Below are positions 31,001 to 46,415 of a DNA stretch of 64,000 nt, one piece after another. The position numbers and the translations under genes are program-made. The DNA is from Saccoglossus kowalevskii (taxonomy: Eukaryota; Hemichordata; Enteropneusta; Harrimaniidae). The stretch is taken from the NCBI RefSeq assembly GCF_000003605.2, contig NW_003106596.1, forward strand, positions 3,108 through 67,107. The letters run 5' to 3'. Position 1 is the first letter of the stretch; every line of letters starts with the position of its first letter. Below the pieces are notes generated by a model. It was not told where the DNA came from. It did no database searches and worked only from the letters and a program-made list of their open reading frames with translations.

Positions 31001-34000
31001 CCTTTTCGAACAAAAAAATCTGGCTTTCCCGGTCGAGCAGATCGGATGCGAAATTACTATACGGAGAAAGAAGCTGCACCGCGCCCCCTATTAACAGCAA
31101 AAGGAAATGTTGTCAATGCTTTACTCCGACTTATAGGAGCACGCCATGGTACCCCCCCCCCCCGTTTCTATCACTGTAAGTGAACGCATAATTTTACCCA
31201 GTGACATACTGCGTACTTTTTGATTGTATGTTTTATTGTCAACGACGTCACGTGACGAAACCCTAATGCCAATTGTACGTATCTCGTTCACGCTTTTTAG
31301 CACGTTTCCTGTCACGGTATGATGTGAAATAATTCTGATCATTAAATATATATAAGCATGTTATTTTGTTATGGACATTGTCTGTGGGCAATAAAGTTAA
31401 ATATAATAATAAAATTGATATCGATAACGAAGATGTCGTGTTGCCTCTACGTTGAAATAAATTTGAACACAAAATATTTTCGGTCAGTATCATCATCTGG
31501 GGAATCACATTACGTTGCGAATAAAGCGACACGCAGCACACGTTCGTGTTTTGCATAAATAAACAATGTTTTGAACGCTTTGTAAACGTCGCATTGGACC
31601 CGTATCAAACACGACCTTTTACGAAGACTGTGGCGTTGTGAAAACGGTGTTTGCTTGTATGGTACTAGTAAAAAAAACTGTGAGTTTACAAAATGTACTT
31701 ACAGAATTACAATACAAATTCGACGTGGAAACGAATTCAGTTGCGTGACCCATTCCCGTTTCATTCTCGAACCGTGTGAGCGCTAAAGTGAACACTTGTT
31801 ATCTTTCACAAAACTAATCCTCAAATTTTCTTCCATATTTTTGCAAAAAAGTCGATCAGAGCCAATGCATTTTGTCTAAAATTCCTCAAAAAAAATGCAG
31901 AAAAAAACATGAAAATGTGAAAAATTTTGCACCACAATTTTACCCGCAAAAATATGGCGTTCAAGGGCATGATTGCAGTTTCAATCTGAAGGATTTACGT
32001 TAATGTGTTTGTTTACTTATATTTTTCGACCTCACGTGATCATTACATCGACGTACGGAAACATATCAGTGTTGATTTCATGTCATTAACCACGACTAAT
32101 GTGCAAGACCGAAATATTGTATCAGGGGACATCTCAAGAAACCGTAAGGTTTTATTATTTCTACAGCATGTTTGCTTTGATTGACCCTTTGATGCCTTAA
32201 CGTACTTATTAAACACGAAATAAACAGAAGATAAATATTGTTTGTACAGGTCATTTTGTTCTAAATGTAAACAAATCAATTATTCAATAAGGCGCCGATA
32301 TTCTTGTCAAAGTAACATTGTTTTATTGGCGCGGTAAATGATGTGGTTATTGACTAACTGTTCATCAAAGGTGATTTATTCAGTTTTTATAGTCCTCCTC
32401 ATCCACCTTAAACTAGATAGTAACAACAAATTAGCGGTGGCAGCGTGCAGTTGTATTTATATTGAGGATCTCCAGAGACTCGGTAAACGCGAGATTGGAT
32501 GTATTCATCGCGGGACCGGAAACGCCATCATAGGAGTGTATACGTCGTATGTTGAACATGCCTGCAAATAATTTTAAATATTTAATAACTGCTATAATGT
32601 GGAAAAAATAATAAAATAACACCCCTTATCTTATTCAAAATATCACGATGTCTGGTAGGATCATTTATATATATATGTGGTCATGTCGATGACGTATATG
32701 TGAGCAAAGTGTAGTGATATTTGTAAATCTCGTGGAATTAAACACTTCAGTAAATTATTATCTGTATTATACAGACACTGCGAACGTGATACGCACTAAG
32801 ACACTTCTGAATTTTAGAGATATATCATATTTAAATCAAAAAACATTTTCTGATCTAAATTTCATAAAATTGTTATGACTTAAAGGTCGTTTAATTAGCA
32901 TACAATTATTACAAATATATTTTCACCAAAAATATTCTGCTAACGTTAGCTTTTTTAGTAGTCTGTAACGTGAATTTCAACTGGGTGTCATAAACCGATA
33001 GATTGCAACTATCCCTAGCGCATTAAATGTTAACCAAACAACTGCAAATATGCCTTAATAGACCTTTATAGTGTTCAAAGAGTGCAAATATTGCATGGAT
33101 CGTGCGTGGTTCATTTTTAATTACTTTCAGTATGAGTTACCCACGAGGTCGGCTTGTGTAAATACCGGGCATGTTTTATATAAAGGATTCGATTTTCTTT
33201 AAATAAATGTAACCAGATACTATTATTGTATCAAATTGACTGCGTGGGTTTTTTGTGTCAATAGAGTTGACTCTCAAAGTATTGGAAATGATGCTTCTTG
33301 CATTTGGACATTATATTTGTTGTATTGCATGCCATATTATCTGTCACAGTACGATTCTACAATAGACAGCAGTCTACTATACTGCCTGTGATTTTAAACA
33401 CCAATGATAGAAGCGCGCTGATTCGTCAAAGTCGTGATTCAGGTCACTGCTTAACCAATTAAGAAGCCTGTTAGTGAGCTTAGTTTACTCCGCTTTGGAT
33501 TACACTGTCATGGATGGAGAAAACAATAATGGTGATAAATTATGAAATTACACAACAATAATTTGTAATTATATCGTAACAACCTGACTGTTACGTCGGT
33601 AGTCATCGACTGTGGCAATTATTTGTGAGAAGGATGAAACACGTACGCATTCATTCCCGTTGAAGCATCGAGATCGAGATCTAATTGTTATATAGTTTAA
33701 TGTCATAAATGTTACATTACGTAGCGTTACGTACGTTACGCTATGCTGTGTTTTGTCATGTCTTGTCATCTTATGTTGCAAAAACAGGTTTCGTGCTTCT
33801 ATCGCTCTCAACGTCATCCTGGCGGCCATTCGCATCTGGGTTCAATTCTACTTCCTCCGCAGCATTGCTTTCATTTCATGTTTGTTAATACATGCCTAAT
33901 ACATCACTCTTATCAAACTGACAAAACATATGCATAGTTTAATTAGTTATTCTTGCATCAAGTGTACAATTTCACGGCATCCGTCTTGATAAATAAATGC

Positions 34001-37000
34001 AAGTTTCACCTTGTGAGGATTAAAGTACCAAGCATAGAGCCTACCGATATTTTACGTCCCTTGCAACGTATACTTGTAAAATGCATTGTTTACTCGGAAT
34101 AGACGTAAACGGCTGTTGAGAGCTCGCTGACAGCGAGAGAACCACAAGACTACTTACACAGAAAAAGATCTTAAACGCAAATGGCCGCCAAAATACCGTA
34201 GAGCGCGAGAAAGCGACAGGATTATGTATTGTCTTTGCTCCTAAAATAGTGGTTCATTCTGTCCTGCTACCACACCAACGCTTCATATGTCAGGGAACAG
34301 TGAACGCAATGATTGAAAATAGTGGAACACTATTGGAGACCAAAACAAGTCTCGTAGCTGTCTCGCTCTCAACGAGATGTCCGTCGGCGGACATATGCCT
34401 CCGACTACGAAGGTTTATTGGAATGCACGCTGAATGCCGGTGGGTGGCGCTTTAAAACTAACAATGTTGCCACCATTGTTGTTGCTAATTTGGCTCGCGT
34501 TATTATTTTATGGCATTCAACAGTTATCGAGTGGATAGCGCCTCAAACTTTATGACTTTAACGATTAGTGTTCTTCCAGGTGATTCATTTGCTATTACGA
34601 ACACGTGTTTTTCAAATGCTCTAGATATATTAGAATTTGGACTGGGGCTGATATTACACCATCGTCAATAAGTTAATATGTAAAATAATAATGTATATCT
34701 TCAAAATTATAACATTGGCATTTTTTTTTCAATTTAATTTCAACTACTGTTTCGTGGACATCTTTCTCAAATGATCAAGATCAAGTCAGTCATCCAAAGA
34801 GATAGTATGCCCTATGGGGTACTACAACACCCTGAGGCACTTTTATCACCATACGTAATTATATGTACACGGAGTGATCTGTTTTTTGTAGTGTAACACG
34901 GAGAGGTAGGCGATGGGGTGGAGTACGTTGAAAATCTCACAGTATAAGCGGCCAGTGTGTTTTTTTTCCCTGAAACTTATACAAATACACGACTTCGCAT
35001 GTAATCAATCGACAGTGAGACTTACAGCGGCTTTGTGTGTGACCGAGTTTTTAGCTCTATGTATAACGTACTATCAGAGGAAGCTGAAGTCCGCTGCTTT
35101 CTTTTGTGGAAAACAAAGATGTGCGGTGTTTCTGATAGCATTGTATGGTACATATTGCATGTCGACGCGCCAATGTGGACATTTGCGTGAATGCGGCGAA
35201 TTCGAATATTGATGAATGAGAGCAACACACATTCTACACATGGCAGACTTCATCAAAACACACAAAACATATCGGTTTGGCAATTCATTCTAAGAAGCTG
35301 TGAATTTAAAAAAAAAACACGGTAGCAGCGTGTCATATTATTTGCGTTTTTTTTTTCTATAAAGGGGATAATACATATAAGCCATTCAGCCGAGACGAGT
35401 AATCGATATCTCCGTACACGTGCGTCAAGCATGTCGCCGATGTTCAATAACGGATTCCCGTGCAAATTTTGATCCATCACCCGGCAGGTTCGTAACGCCC
35501 TATTTACGTTACAGTTATGAGCTTGTACGACCTACACGACGCAAGTCATCAGACAGCTATGGCAGTTTACGCGTGATTAATTTTAAATTTGGGAAATGCT
35601 GCATGTGGTCTTCAGAAAATGACATACGTCGATTGGGTATCAGAGAAAAAGTTAAATAAATACGGTACTTTAGATTGTTTGCACTAAAAAGTAGTGAATT
35701 CAAGATTAAAGGGCGGCAGACGTCGTGCCGCGTCCTGTTCGATATGGGACTCATAGCGATGTATACAACGCGTGTAAAATACATTGTTTATTTACATGAA
35801 ATTCGATCACTCTCTGTGCGACGACCACCGCGCTTTAAACTAAAGAAGTATAAGGAAATAGTTCCGGGCATACTCGGGTAGTCAAACATATCGACGGCCA
35901 CCGCCCTTTGAATGTGTGTCTGTTTCAAACCATTCACTTTCATTACAAGATATTACAAGGCAATATAAGGATTTTGACCGAAAAAAGTTGGGGGTCACCA
36001 GCCTTTTTATCGAGAAATTCATGGTTGTATTTTAGTGGAAAGTCGCCATTTTGACACTAGTATAACACTTTTACCACAGGTTCTTATGGCAGAGATAATT
36101 AAGCAATATCTGAAAATCTAGCCTGGTGACATAGGCTGAAAAAATCATATAATGTTAATGAGGGAGTACTTTTTGTTGTTCTGAATTAAAAATCTGAGTT
36201 GTTTTTGTCTTTAACACTGTGTTCTATAGAATTGTTTTAAAAATAGCAATTTTCAAGAAATATAAGGACACTTCTCAAAAAGTTTAACTGTAACACACAA
36301 AATAATGCTATTTCTTTGTACCGTGGGGCATTAGCCTCATGATTGTACATAATAAACTAATGAATATTGTCATGCGATTTATGACCAATTTTGTCTACCT
36401 TAAAACTGACACCTAGACACGAGGCGTTTTACACGAGGCACCGTATCAAGCAAGGCACGACGTAACGTTAGTTGCCTAAATGAGTCACCGAGTTTGTACG
36501 GTTTGTGTCGCCAAAATCGCTCAGATAACGTCGTCTGAAAAACCGTCATATCATACTTCGTCACAGAATGTTCCTGGTGCAAACGTCATTGTCGTAGCGC
36601 TGCATTGTGTGGTGCTCGGCGCCTTTCCTCGTGAATCGCCTCTTGTAAAACGTGCGCAAAAACAAGTCACGTGACTCTCAACGAGACCTCGGCGGTTATT
36701 TGCGTCATTAGCAATGTACTAGATAAGATAAATGCTATTATTATACATCTGTCACCGTAACGCCATGAGTTACAGCGTGCCGTAATTTTACGGAATTTTA
36801 CGGGGTGTTTTCATCCTACCATATAAGGAAATGCGAATTCCAAATATGGAATGATTACGCGCGTAAGCGTCCTCTAATAATAAAACAAACATGGCTGTCA
36901 CCAGGGTTTGACCGGACTACACACAAAGAAGTTCGCTAATTCTGTTCTAAACTTTTTGGATTTCGGCATTCCGACGATGTATCCTTGAAAGGAAAAGATG

Positions 37001-40000
37001 TATAACAATAATGTTATTACGAGAATACCTCAAAGTATGCACCCATACAGTACGCCGCGCGTCGACCTCCGCTGCACATCGGTCGATACTGTAGCTGTAC
37101 TGTCTTCGTGCTTACTTTGAGGTATTCTCGTAATAACCTAGTATGTGATGCGCCTCTTCAACTGCGTCATCCGTAAACGTATATGGCCATGTACAGGACT
37201 GTAATGTGCTTGAAAGTCGTGTTTGCTTTTTATTTTATTGGACTTGGAATGTGCATTTTAAAGCGCGGTGGTCGTCGTGCAGCGCGTGTTCGAATTTCAT
37301 GTAAATAAACAATGTAGTTTACACGCGTTGTGTACGTCGCTATGAGTCCCATATCGAACAGGACGCGGCACGACGACTGTCGTCCTTTAAGTGTAATATT
37401 GTTTCTACTTAAAATGTATTCAATGGACTATTTTAAACCGTACATCTATTTTCGACATACGGTAATATCACATTTTCAATATTCACAATCTGTAGGGAGA
37501 TATACGTCGATTAGATATGGATTTCACGTACCAATAATCGAATATAATTGCTCTGTCGTCAGTGTGACATCATTTCAATATTTTGTCTGCTACATTATTC
37601 AGTATAACAGCAGTGTAACGTCTCTCAAAAACCAAATTGGTTAGCCATCACAATTAAAAGACTTGCTCAACTATGCTTGTAAATGTTATGATAGTTGAAC
37701 TCCCAGAGGGCGGTAAAGTTATGGAGGACACATAGCACAGCATCAATAACACACGCACGTTGAATATTAATGAGATGTCTTATACAGATATTGTAATTGT
37801 GAAGAATGGACAAACACTTCTTTAATGTTCCGACAAACAATTGTAACTGTTCAAATTACAGTTACTTGTGGTTTAGTTTATTCGTCAAAACGTAAATCAA
37901 ACTAAATCTGGGATAACAAGTCACGGAGTGGCGGGGAATCATCCAAAATGAAGCTAAATGTTCAATAAATTATTGATTATGATGTTCGTATCATAAATCA
38001 CATCTTTTCTAAGTATCTTAGATATAAATATGTATCCTGGCAACAATATCGAGTGGTTACAACATTGGTTAGGCAAAGCACGTTGTGGTACCTTGGGATG
38101 AGGGATTGTTTGTTAGATCTACACTCTATCTATCTCTGGTTAAACTACAGAGTACGATTTTCCTTATCTATCACTGTGTTTTTCCCGCCATGATCGAATT
38201 TATGAGCTTATGTAAGTCCCTTAATCCCCTCACACTACTTAACGCAGCGTGGCTTAAGACGGCGATTTTTTATCTCATCAAATCAACCGCGTGGAATATG
38301 CGAAACCGTCTAATTTGGCTCGTCGACGAAAAAAAGTCCGGAAACTGCTTGACGCATTTCCGTTTGTTTCCTTTTTCAACAGATGCGCAGGCTAGCCTCT
38401 TCAGTTCGAGGTGGGTCTGGGCTTTTACGCAACACGATTTGGACGATAGGGGTTCAATTTTCTTTAGGTTGATCCACGTGCCCCTGTCCATGCACGTGTC
38501 TCCATTAACTCTATAGCTGTCTGGTAAATGCCACGACTGATCTTCCGTGTTTTGATGTGGCTGGTTACAAGGAAACAAGTGAATTGTCCAATTCTTCAGG
38601 TTTTGCTGCACATTGTTCTGATTGTCGCTAACACGTGGGCGCGGGCTCAAAGACCAACTCGGTACAATTGTATCCTCCCACGTCTCCGCGATGTTGCAAT
38701 TCATTGCAATATATCATCAGCGCATTGTGTCTACTCGATAATTACATTCAACCATCGGCGATAGATGTGAATACCCATTCATAATATTATATAAAGCGTA
38801 CAATGAGTGTTGAGTTTGTATGAATGATGTATGGTAATGCATTACTTTATAAATGTATTTAGATCATTATGTCTGTGGTTTAGAATGCAACTTTTACCCT
38901 TCCTTGTCAATCATATACACTGCTATGGCATTCCATTAGTAAAAACCACAAGTAGTTTTCAGACAGTTAAATGTATAATATGAAACAGCGTCATTTATTT
39001 GTATAACGGCGCTGTTTTATATGATATATTCTCCGAGCTGTAGTTATTAATAGCTAGTTCGACAAAGAAGCCACTGATATTAGTTTACGTTATTATTAGT
39101 ATTGGCTAACTCGCTAAAGTACTCACTGATATTATACAAATATTCGTCCCAACAGAGGTGGACATAAAGTTTTAGCGACCCAAAGAGCTTATTGTCAGCC
39201 GAGACGAAGACGAGGTTAACAGTGAGCCCTAAGGGTGACTAAAAATGTATGTCTAACGCGGCTGTGAACATTTGTATTATTATACCGAATATCTCTTAAA
39301 ACATTGTGGCAGTCAATCTCCCAGGGAATCCTCGTAGAGCTGAACGCATGCATGCACACAAATTTTAATGTTGTGAGAGTTGAAATTTGACTTTTATTAT
39401 GGACGCCTTTCTACGTTCATGGTTTTATAAACCTAATTTCCGCAGCTTCAGCCTGATGTCATAACGATTACCATTCTCTTTCAACAAATACACTATACAT
39501 AATATTTAGATGTACTTTTAAAAAACTTAAAAAAAGTACGTAACAAACTCAAACACAGTGGCGCTGTTCCGCGGCAAAGACCACGACTCTCAAATTCTTT
39601 AGAGAGACGAGTTGCGGAAGCGTAGATCTCAGACCACTAGTGGTCTGGCGTAAATCGCGTGTCTCAAAGCAAATAGCCAAGCGCATTGGCAAAAGTTGCA
39701 GCAAGCGCGACAAACAATCACGCGTGGTCGCTAAAAGAAACAAGTTTTCTCTCCATTGAGATAGTCAAACAGTGAAAGCAAGCATGAAAACTAATTTATT
39801 CATGAATATTGCCCCGTATCGTGAGCGCTTGACAAGTTATTGGCATAAATTAGCGAGGAGGGACTCGGTTTGACGTTGAATACGTCAGGTAGACACATGA
39901 ATCACATAAGAGTCTGAGTGGTTGTCATGGTCATGATGTATAACAATCCACAATATCGCAAATATGTGAAATGTGAACTTTTATTCTGGAAGTAAAATTA

Positions 40001-43000
40001 CGTGTTATCAACGACATTACAATTCACTCAGCTTGAGACCAGATGAAGATTGAGTGACGTGTCATTCAATTACATAATTTACAGTATGTTTTAAAGTCTC
40101 TATTTAATGGATTGAAAATACAAATGCACGCATGCCATGTTGGTAAAACTGTCATCGCGTTTACACAATGAGTGGAAAGAGCAATTTTCGTATGATATAA
40201 CGTACGCGATTTGATAGAAATTTCACCCCATCGTAGCGGAATCGGACAGTTCTAATCAACAGTTACTAGAGTGTCGATGACGCACTAGACCTAAATTAAA
40301 CAATAAACCTTTTTTTTCTTCAAATATTGCGAACATATTGACAAAACGATATAGAAAAATTTCTATGAACCCGCAATTTCAGTCAACATAACATTCACGT
40401 GGCAGCCTATGGAGCTCACGTGGAGCATTAGTCAGTATATTAATAGTATTTCCATTGATATAATCAACTTTGTTGAAGAGATGGATATCATGTTAACTCA
40501 GAATCTCAATTTCAGTATACACATTGGTCGTATTGTTACCAAAGCATTCAAATTGCCAGGTCTCCTCAAATGTACACGTTCTCTTGTTGACGATGTTTTA
40601 AAGCCACTGTGCTTCTAATTTCTACTGTGTGTAGTAACCTGGTGAACTTCTCTCATGTTTGGTCATCGTCGAAGAAATATTCAATAGCCAAATATAAACG
40701 GATACAAACTAAATTTATCAAATATTTGTGCTACAAAGATCAAATATCTTTCCACTGTGATGGTTACAGTTTGTGCAAACCTTTGATGGAACTCTTACAC
40801 TTGAACTTCGCAACCATGCTCTAGACCGACTATATTTTAGTTATATTTGTCGGGTTTCTATGGAGAAAATCTTTTTTGTGTTCCGGAACTCAGAAGGAAC
40901 GTCTATTTAAAATCAGAAATTTCCAGTACTATTATGAGAAAATTATCCTTTTTTACCACATGTTTGGAGGCTTTTTAAGAGCACTGATAACGATTTCAGT
41001 AATTCAATTGATTTTCACTAGTAGTTTCTTTAATGGGGCTTTTTTCAGTAGGACTCACTCACGTATTGTCTGTACTATGGCGAATAAAATTCACTTAATC
41101 CATGGCAAGATTTACGACAAAGTACCAATGTCAGTAATTATAATAATTTGTTGAACATAAGCATTTATTTTTAAAGTTGCGTTCCCTGGAAACAATGCGA
41201 TGTTTATAATTCCTAACTTACATCACGTTTTCTAAAATTTGGCGTGAAAGTACCATTGCACTTCATTGAAGAAATACTGTGAATATTTTAAGGTCACGTT
41301 TACCATATAAAAAGACTTGAGACGCAAATAATAATTACTTTCCCATTCATTTCCCATTCGCTTTTGTAGATGAACGTTCTGTTTCTGCAAATATTAGCTT
41401 TGTCTCTGGCGACTCCACATACAGCCCTAGAGATGCGCTCGATTCCCCAGTGTGTGTGGTCTAAATGGTCTTTATTGATGGGGGTCATCATCGGCATATC
41501 CGAAGCCACGGCAGGCATAGGAGATTCCCCGTGTTAGCAACCTATTTAACTGCCATCGCAACTGATATCATAATCTATATTATTAGCAAGTTTGACAGGT
41601 TGTATGCAGACGCTTAGCTATTTAAAAGCTAGGCAGGTTAAAACAATCGACAGATATCGCGTTTGGCAGTCCTGTTAAATTACTCTGATTACTCCAACAC
41701 TGTTACGTCCACCGGTTAGTCGCTTTGAAAATTGCGTAATAATGCTCGTTGCATTTTGATATTTCCTCCACTGTGTGACGTCACAAGCATAGATAAAAAA
41801 CAGGAGCTCTGTCGGCTGAGATAATGAGGCTTCTATCGTTGCGGAATACGGTGGAGGTATTTTACATTATTCTTGTATTATCGCGGATATTTGTAGATAA
41901 GAAGATATCCTGAACCCAGCTATAGTTGCGATGTAATATGGCTAGATTAGCCATTTTGTATTACGTATCATATCAGTGTGTATTTTTTTCTGATTTTCAG
42001 ATTCTAAATACCCAATATGTTCCTTAGATTATAATAATCCATATACTTTATCTTTTATTTGAATTGAATAATTAAGAACATACGCTTTTTAATTCAATAT
42101 TATCTATATTTTATTGTTAGTCTGTCTGGTTGTGCATATATCAGATTAATTAGTATAATACGGTAACATATTTTGAATAGTTATTAGAAAGATGGTAATT
42201 TCGGAATTAATTAAAGCACCACAGTTGTCGCGCCGCCTCGTGTTCGCGTGGCTCCAACACGTGTGAATTGTATTGTTTGTTTACGCGGAATCCAAACGCG
42301 CGCCGCATGACGGCTGTGGCGTTTTAAATGAGTATCTTACGACAAATGTTGTGCAATGGTCTACAATTTGCGTTTTTCACTAATTCGATTTGAAGTATAA
42401 AAAAAATCACCTTTAGGTTGACTAAAAACTTTTTTATTACCCGTTTTTAAAACATATAAACAAACCAAATGCCAAACAGTCGCTACTACTATTTATAAAA
42501 CGAGTTATGTGTTATTATTCGTGTTGTGAATAATATCCAGCCTAAGGCGCTATACAACAGCGAACTTATTGCGAATCGATCATACGGTCTAAAGACGTTA
42601 AGTAGAACTACTACTTCATAGCTCACCTGTTGTTTTATGGGAGGTACATATTAGAGCGAACGGTGTACACAGGTGCCGATTTAACCGTTAATAATGTTCA
42701 CTATATCTACTCACCTTACAAGTATAACATCCGAAGGCAGTTAACATAAGATGTGTTATTATAGCCGCGTACCCTCCTTCCTTAACGGCGTACGGTAAAC
42801 TCAAAATACCGGCTCCTTGTATGCAGTTCGCCACATTCCATGCCGCTAGCCACGTGGAACTTGTACCAGCTAGAAAGAGATGAAAATAATTAGTGAATAT
42901 TTTAATTAGGCTGATTACTTGATTATTTTATATTAAATACGCTCGTTCAAATTGCTCTGCTAATTGTGGGAGTACATGTTTATTGTGGCAATGGTTGTTC

Positions 43001-46000
43001 GGAATCTAAAATTTAGTTGTATGTATTGTAAACATACAGTTTTTTTTGTATTTTTCGCTCATTAACAAGTGGTTACAGAAATTTGTCATGTCATGATCAG
43101 ATCATTTTTGTACGACGATTCTAGAAATAAGTATAATTGCACGTTTCTTGCAAACGATGGGATCTTGTTTAATTTGACTTTTTCACACGTTAACTCTTTT
43201 TCTGCCCGACCCACCAGGAATACTAACCGTAACTTGCTCAACTTGTGGTATACGCATTGTCGAATATTTGTTTTGTTCTCGGGTTTACGTGGGCATCTAA
43301 TATAATGGAATTTTCTCTATTTTGTAAAACAATTTTTATTTCATAGGTTCGTGATTTTTGTTTTAGCATTTATGAAAATGGTGTTCACTGATTGATTTAC
43401 AAATTAGACAAAATATTTTGAGTACTTTAATCATTTGTTTTATGTGTGAAAAGCTCTGCTTTTCAAATTTTCTTCTAAGTGGGGGAGTCGTCCACCTGCG
43501 CATGCGACAGACCATAGCGTGTTGTTGTTTACAAAGAAGCGTCCACCCTTGAGCCTTTGCGTTTTTAGCGCGCGTTGTTATCGTCAATTAGAACTCAATT
43601 CCCGCGCAGGTGACGACCCTCCGCTTCATTGCAGTTTTGACTTTGTTATCTACAAAGAATAATTGTATATGCGTTGTATATGTCGTATCCAACACAACGG
43701 CTCACAGCGACTATGACGCTTTTAATTATGTTAAGAGAATTAGTGTTATTGAATATAAATCATATTAAGTAGGTATAGTTATTATTCTCAATAATAATTT
43801 TGCCTCAATATAAAAACGTAGCGCGCAATGCATATCTCTCCGTGTAAATGTGGTACGTACCCTTAAAGAGGGCGTAAAAGCTGTAATTGTGTGTGGAGAT
43901 TTGTGAGTTTGATACGATCTACAATATCAATGTTATGAATAAAACTTGAATGTTGGATATCTACAAATTTTATAATGGATTTACTAATACAAATATGACC
44001 ACCAAATTCCCAATAATGTTAATGAAAATATCATCAAAAATGTAATGTAAATAAAATGGGAATTTGTGGCTACAGATTTATTACCGTTGTTTTGAACATA
44101 ACTATCTTAATGCAGCGGAAACTATTGTTAGGCGAAGTTGTATCTTAAAGCGTGGGGGTCGTCACCTGCGCACGCGCGAGAATTGAGTCCCAAGCGATGA
44201 TAACAACACACGCTAAGAAAGCAAAGGCTCATGGGTAGACGCATTATTGTAAATAATGACACGCTATGGCTACCTGACGCATGCGTAGGTGACGACTCCC
44301 CCGCTTTAACATGTGGGTCTCATGCCTTGGAAACACATAGTACATTACAAAAAATGGATTTTATTCATACTGAACATTGACTTCATTATATAATAACTGT
44401 TTGTCATGGATTATTTCAACAACTTTAGTGCCCGAAATGAGTTTTTTTCGAACAAGCCTGTTTGTTTGGTAACGCATCGTTGAAAGCCGCATCACCTGTC
44501 GCTCGATCTAAGTATTACTTGTATATTTCACAATCATGTGCACATGCGCTACACTGCGCATTAAATACTCATGAACAGACTTTCCACCACATAGAGCACA
44601 TGATTTGATACATGCATGGTGTTACGTTCATAGATATGTAATAACAGAAAGGTAAAACAGAGCACAGTGTAAAATGCTTGGTCTCTCTGTGTCTGTCTGT
44701 TTGTCTGTCTGTCAGTCTGTACCATATTATACAAAATGTTCATTTTTATAGCTGCAGCAACCTTTGAGAATAAAGTGATGCCGTATGTACTGTGTAAACT
44801 ATTTTGGGAGTTGTTTGCAGCATAAAGCTCCATGTGTGTAGCCAGATGGTGAATGTGCAGAGGTATTATCATGATCAGACAGGTTATAGAGTTTTATCAT
44901 TATTTGCGTTAACAATTTTTTTTATATACTTTGCTTTTCAATGTTACCATCACTTTTCAATTAGGCGGAAGTTGAGTAATGGGTGTCTATCGCCGAATGG
45001 CGACTTGTGAAATGCAGTTTATAGATATGAGTGATTATTGCAGGTGAATTATGGGAACTCCTGCGTGATTTTGAAATTTAATATCAAAGCTCACATACGT
45101 GTAATCAAGCACGTATTCTAGTTGGTTTGATTAAAAATAAGGTATTCGAAATTATAGAAAAATTGCTTTATTGTTCATATTTTGATTAAATATATGATTG
45201 TCTACTTTTCGGTCTTCGTAGACGGAAAACAAAACAAAATCAGCCACAGAATTAGTATATGATACATTATTTGGTTGTGGCTAGTCTGTACACAATCTAT
45301 TTACCAGAGATATTTTGAATTTATTCAGTACACGTTTTCGTACGCACACGCAATATAAAAAAAAATTGAAAGTACAATAGACCTGTTATAAATTTCAAAA
45401 TTCCATTGAATGAACTGTTCATAGCATAGCCTAGCGTCTAAATATTCCACAACCAGCTGAGAAATCTGTAACTGCGCGTATTGCGTTATAGACTTACAAG
45501 ACATGTTGGAATACGTAAATACGACTATGTATACATTTTGAATTAAATTTATGGCAGTTTTCGATTTGCGTGACTAAATTTGAATAAAGAGAAGAAAACA
45601 ACAACCGCTCGACCGCAATTCCAGGTGAAAATCTACATTAACTACTAGTGCATTAAATGCCCAGGCAAATAATGATTATTACTAAAAGAAGTAATCGTTT
45701 TCAATAAAATAATATTTTCAGTGAGTAAAATTGCTTATGCATGCTGAAGACATATTTTTTTATTGTCTCTGATACAATAGACTATTGCGTACAGACAATT
45801 TATAAATTCCCAGCGTGACGGTTCTGTCACACGACACTGGTAGCCAACTACGACATGTCTTGCTCCGTGGTCAATTTTAAAGGCAAATGTCTCAGCGGGG
45901 TGCATTCTGTATAAAATTAATGAATGACCATGATACCAGAACATTAATCAAAGACCTTAATTTAGAAGAGGGAATTGAACCATTGTGATACGTCCATGGA

Positions 46001-46380
46001 AGAGAATCGCTCTCCTTCTAAACGCTAAATATATTGAAAACTTCAATCATAATAATTTCTCGTCTGAATGAAATAAAGATTAAATTGGTGACCTATGACC
46101 CCTATCAGCGTTCGAGCGCAAAACGTCATTATTAAGTTGTAAATCGTGGTGGTGGGATATTGTAAAATTGAAATTACAAAATTCACAAAGGCGCAAAATG
46201 CGTAGCGAAAGTGCTCTGAAGACAGAAATATACTATTCTATTTAGCAATAAAACTAAGATGTTAACTGTATTACTATACTCATGCTGTGGTGCATATATG
46301 AAAACGTTTGAGTTGTTTTGTATTGAAAACCTAGACGATAGAAATTAATCATTCATTCATTCATTCTGTCGTTCGTATTT

Positions 46381-46415
<35 letters not shown>

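Larger units (their letters stand above)
28015..42714 (-). other. VIAAT-like intron 2 (14.7 kb)
   Basis: Contains TTAA MITEs, a 125-bp inverted-repeat element, a two-strand open region at 38085-38764 and a decayed LINE at 40400-41010, each listed separately. The stretches 29020-31520, 31640-35705 and 39000-40390 show nothing I recognise. A 12-nt C run lies near 31150. Confidence 0.85.
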
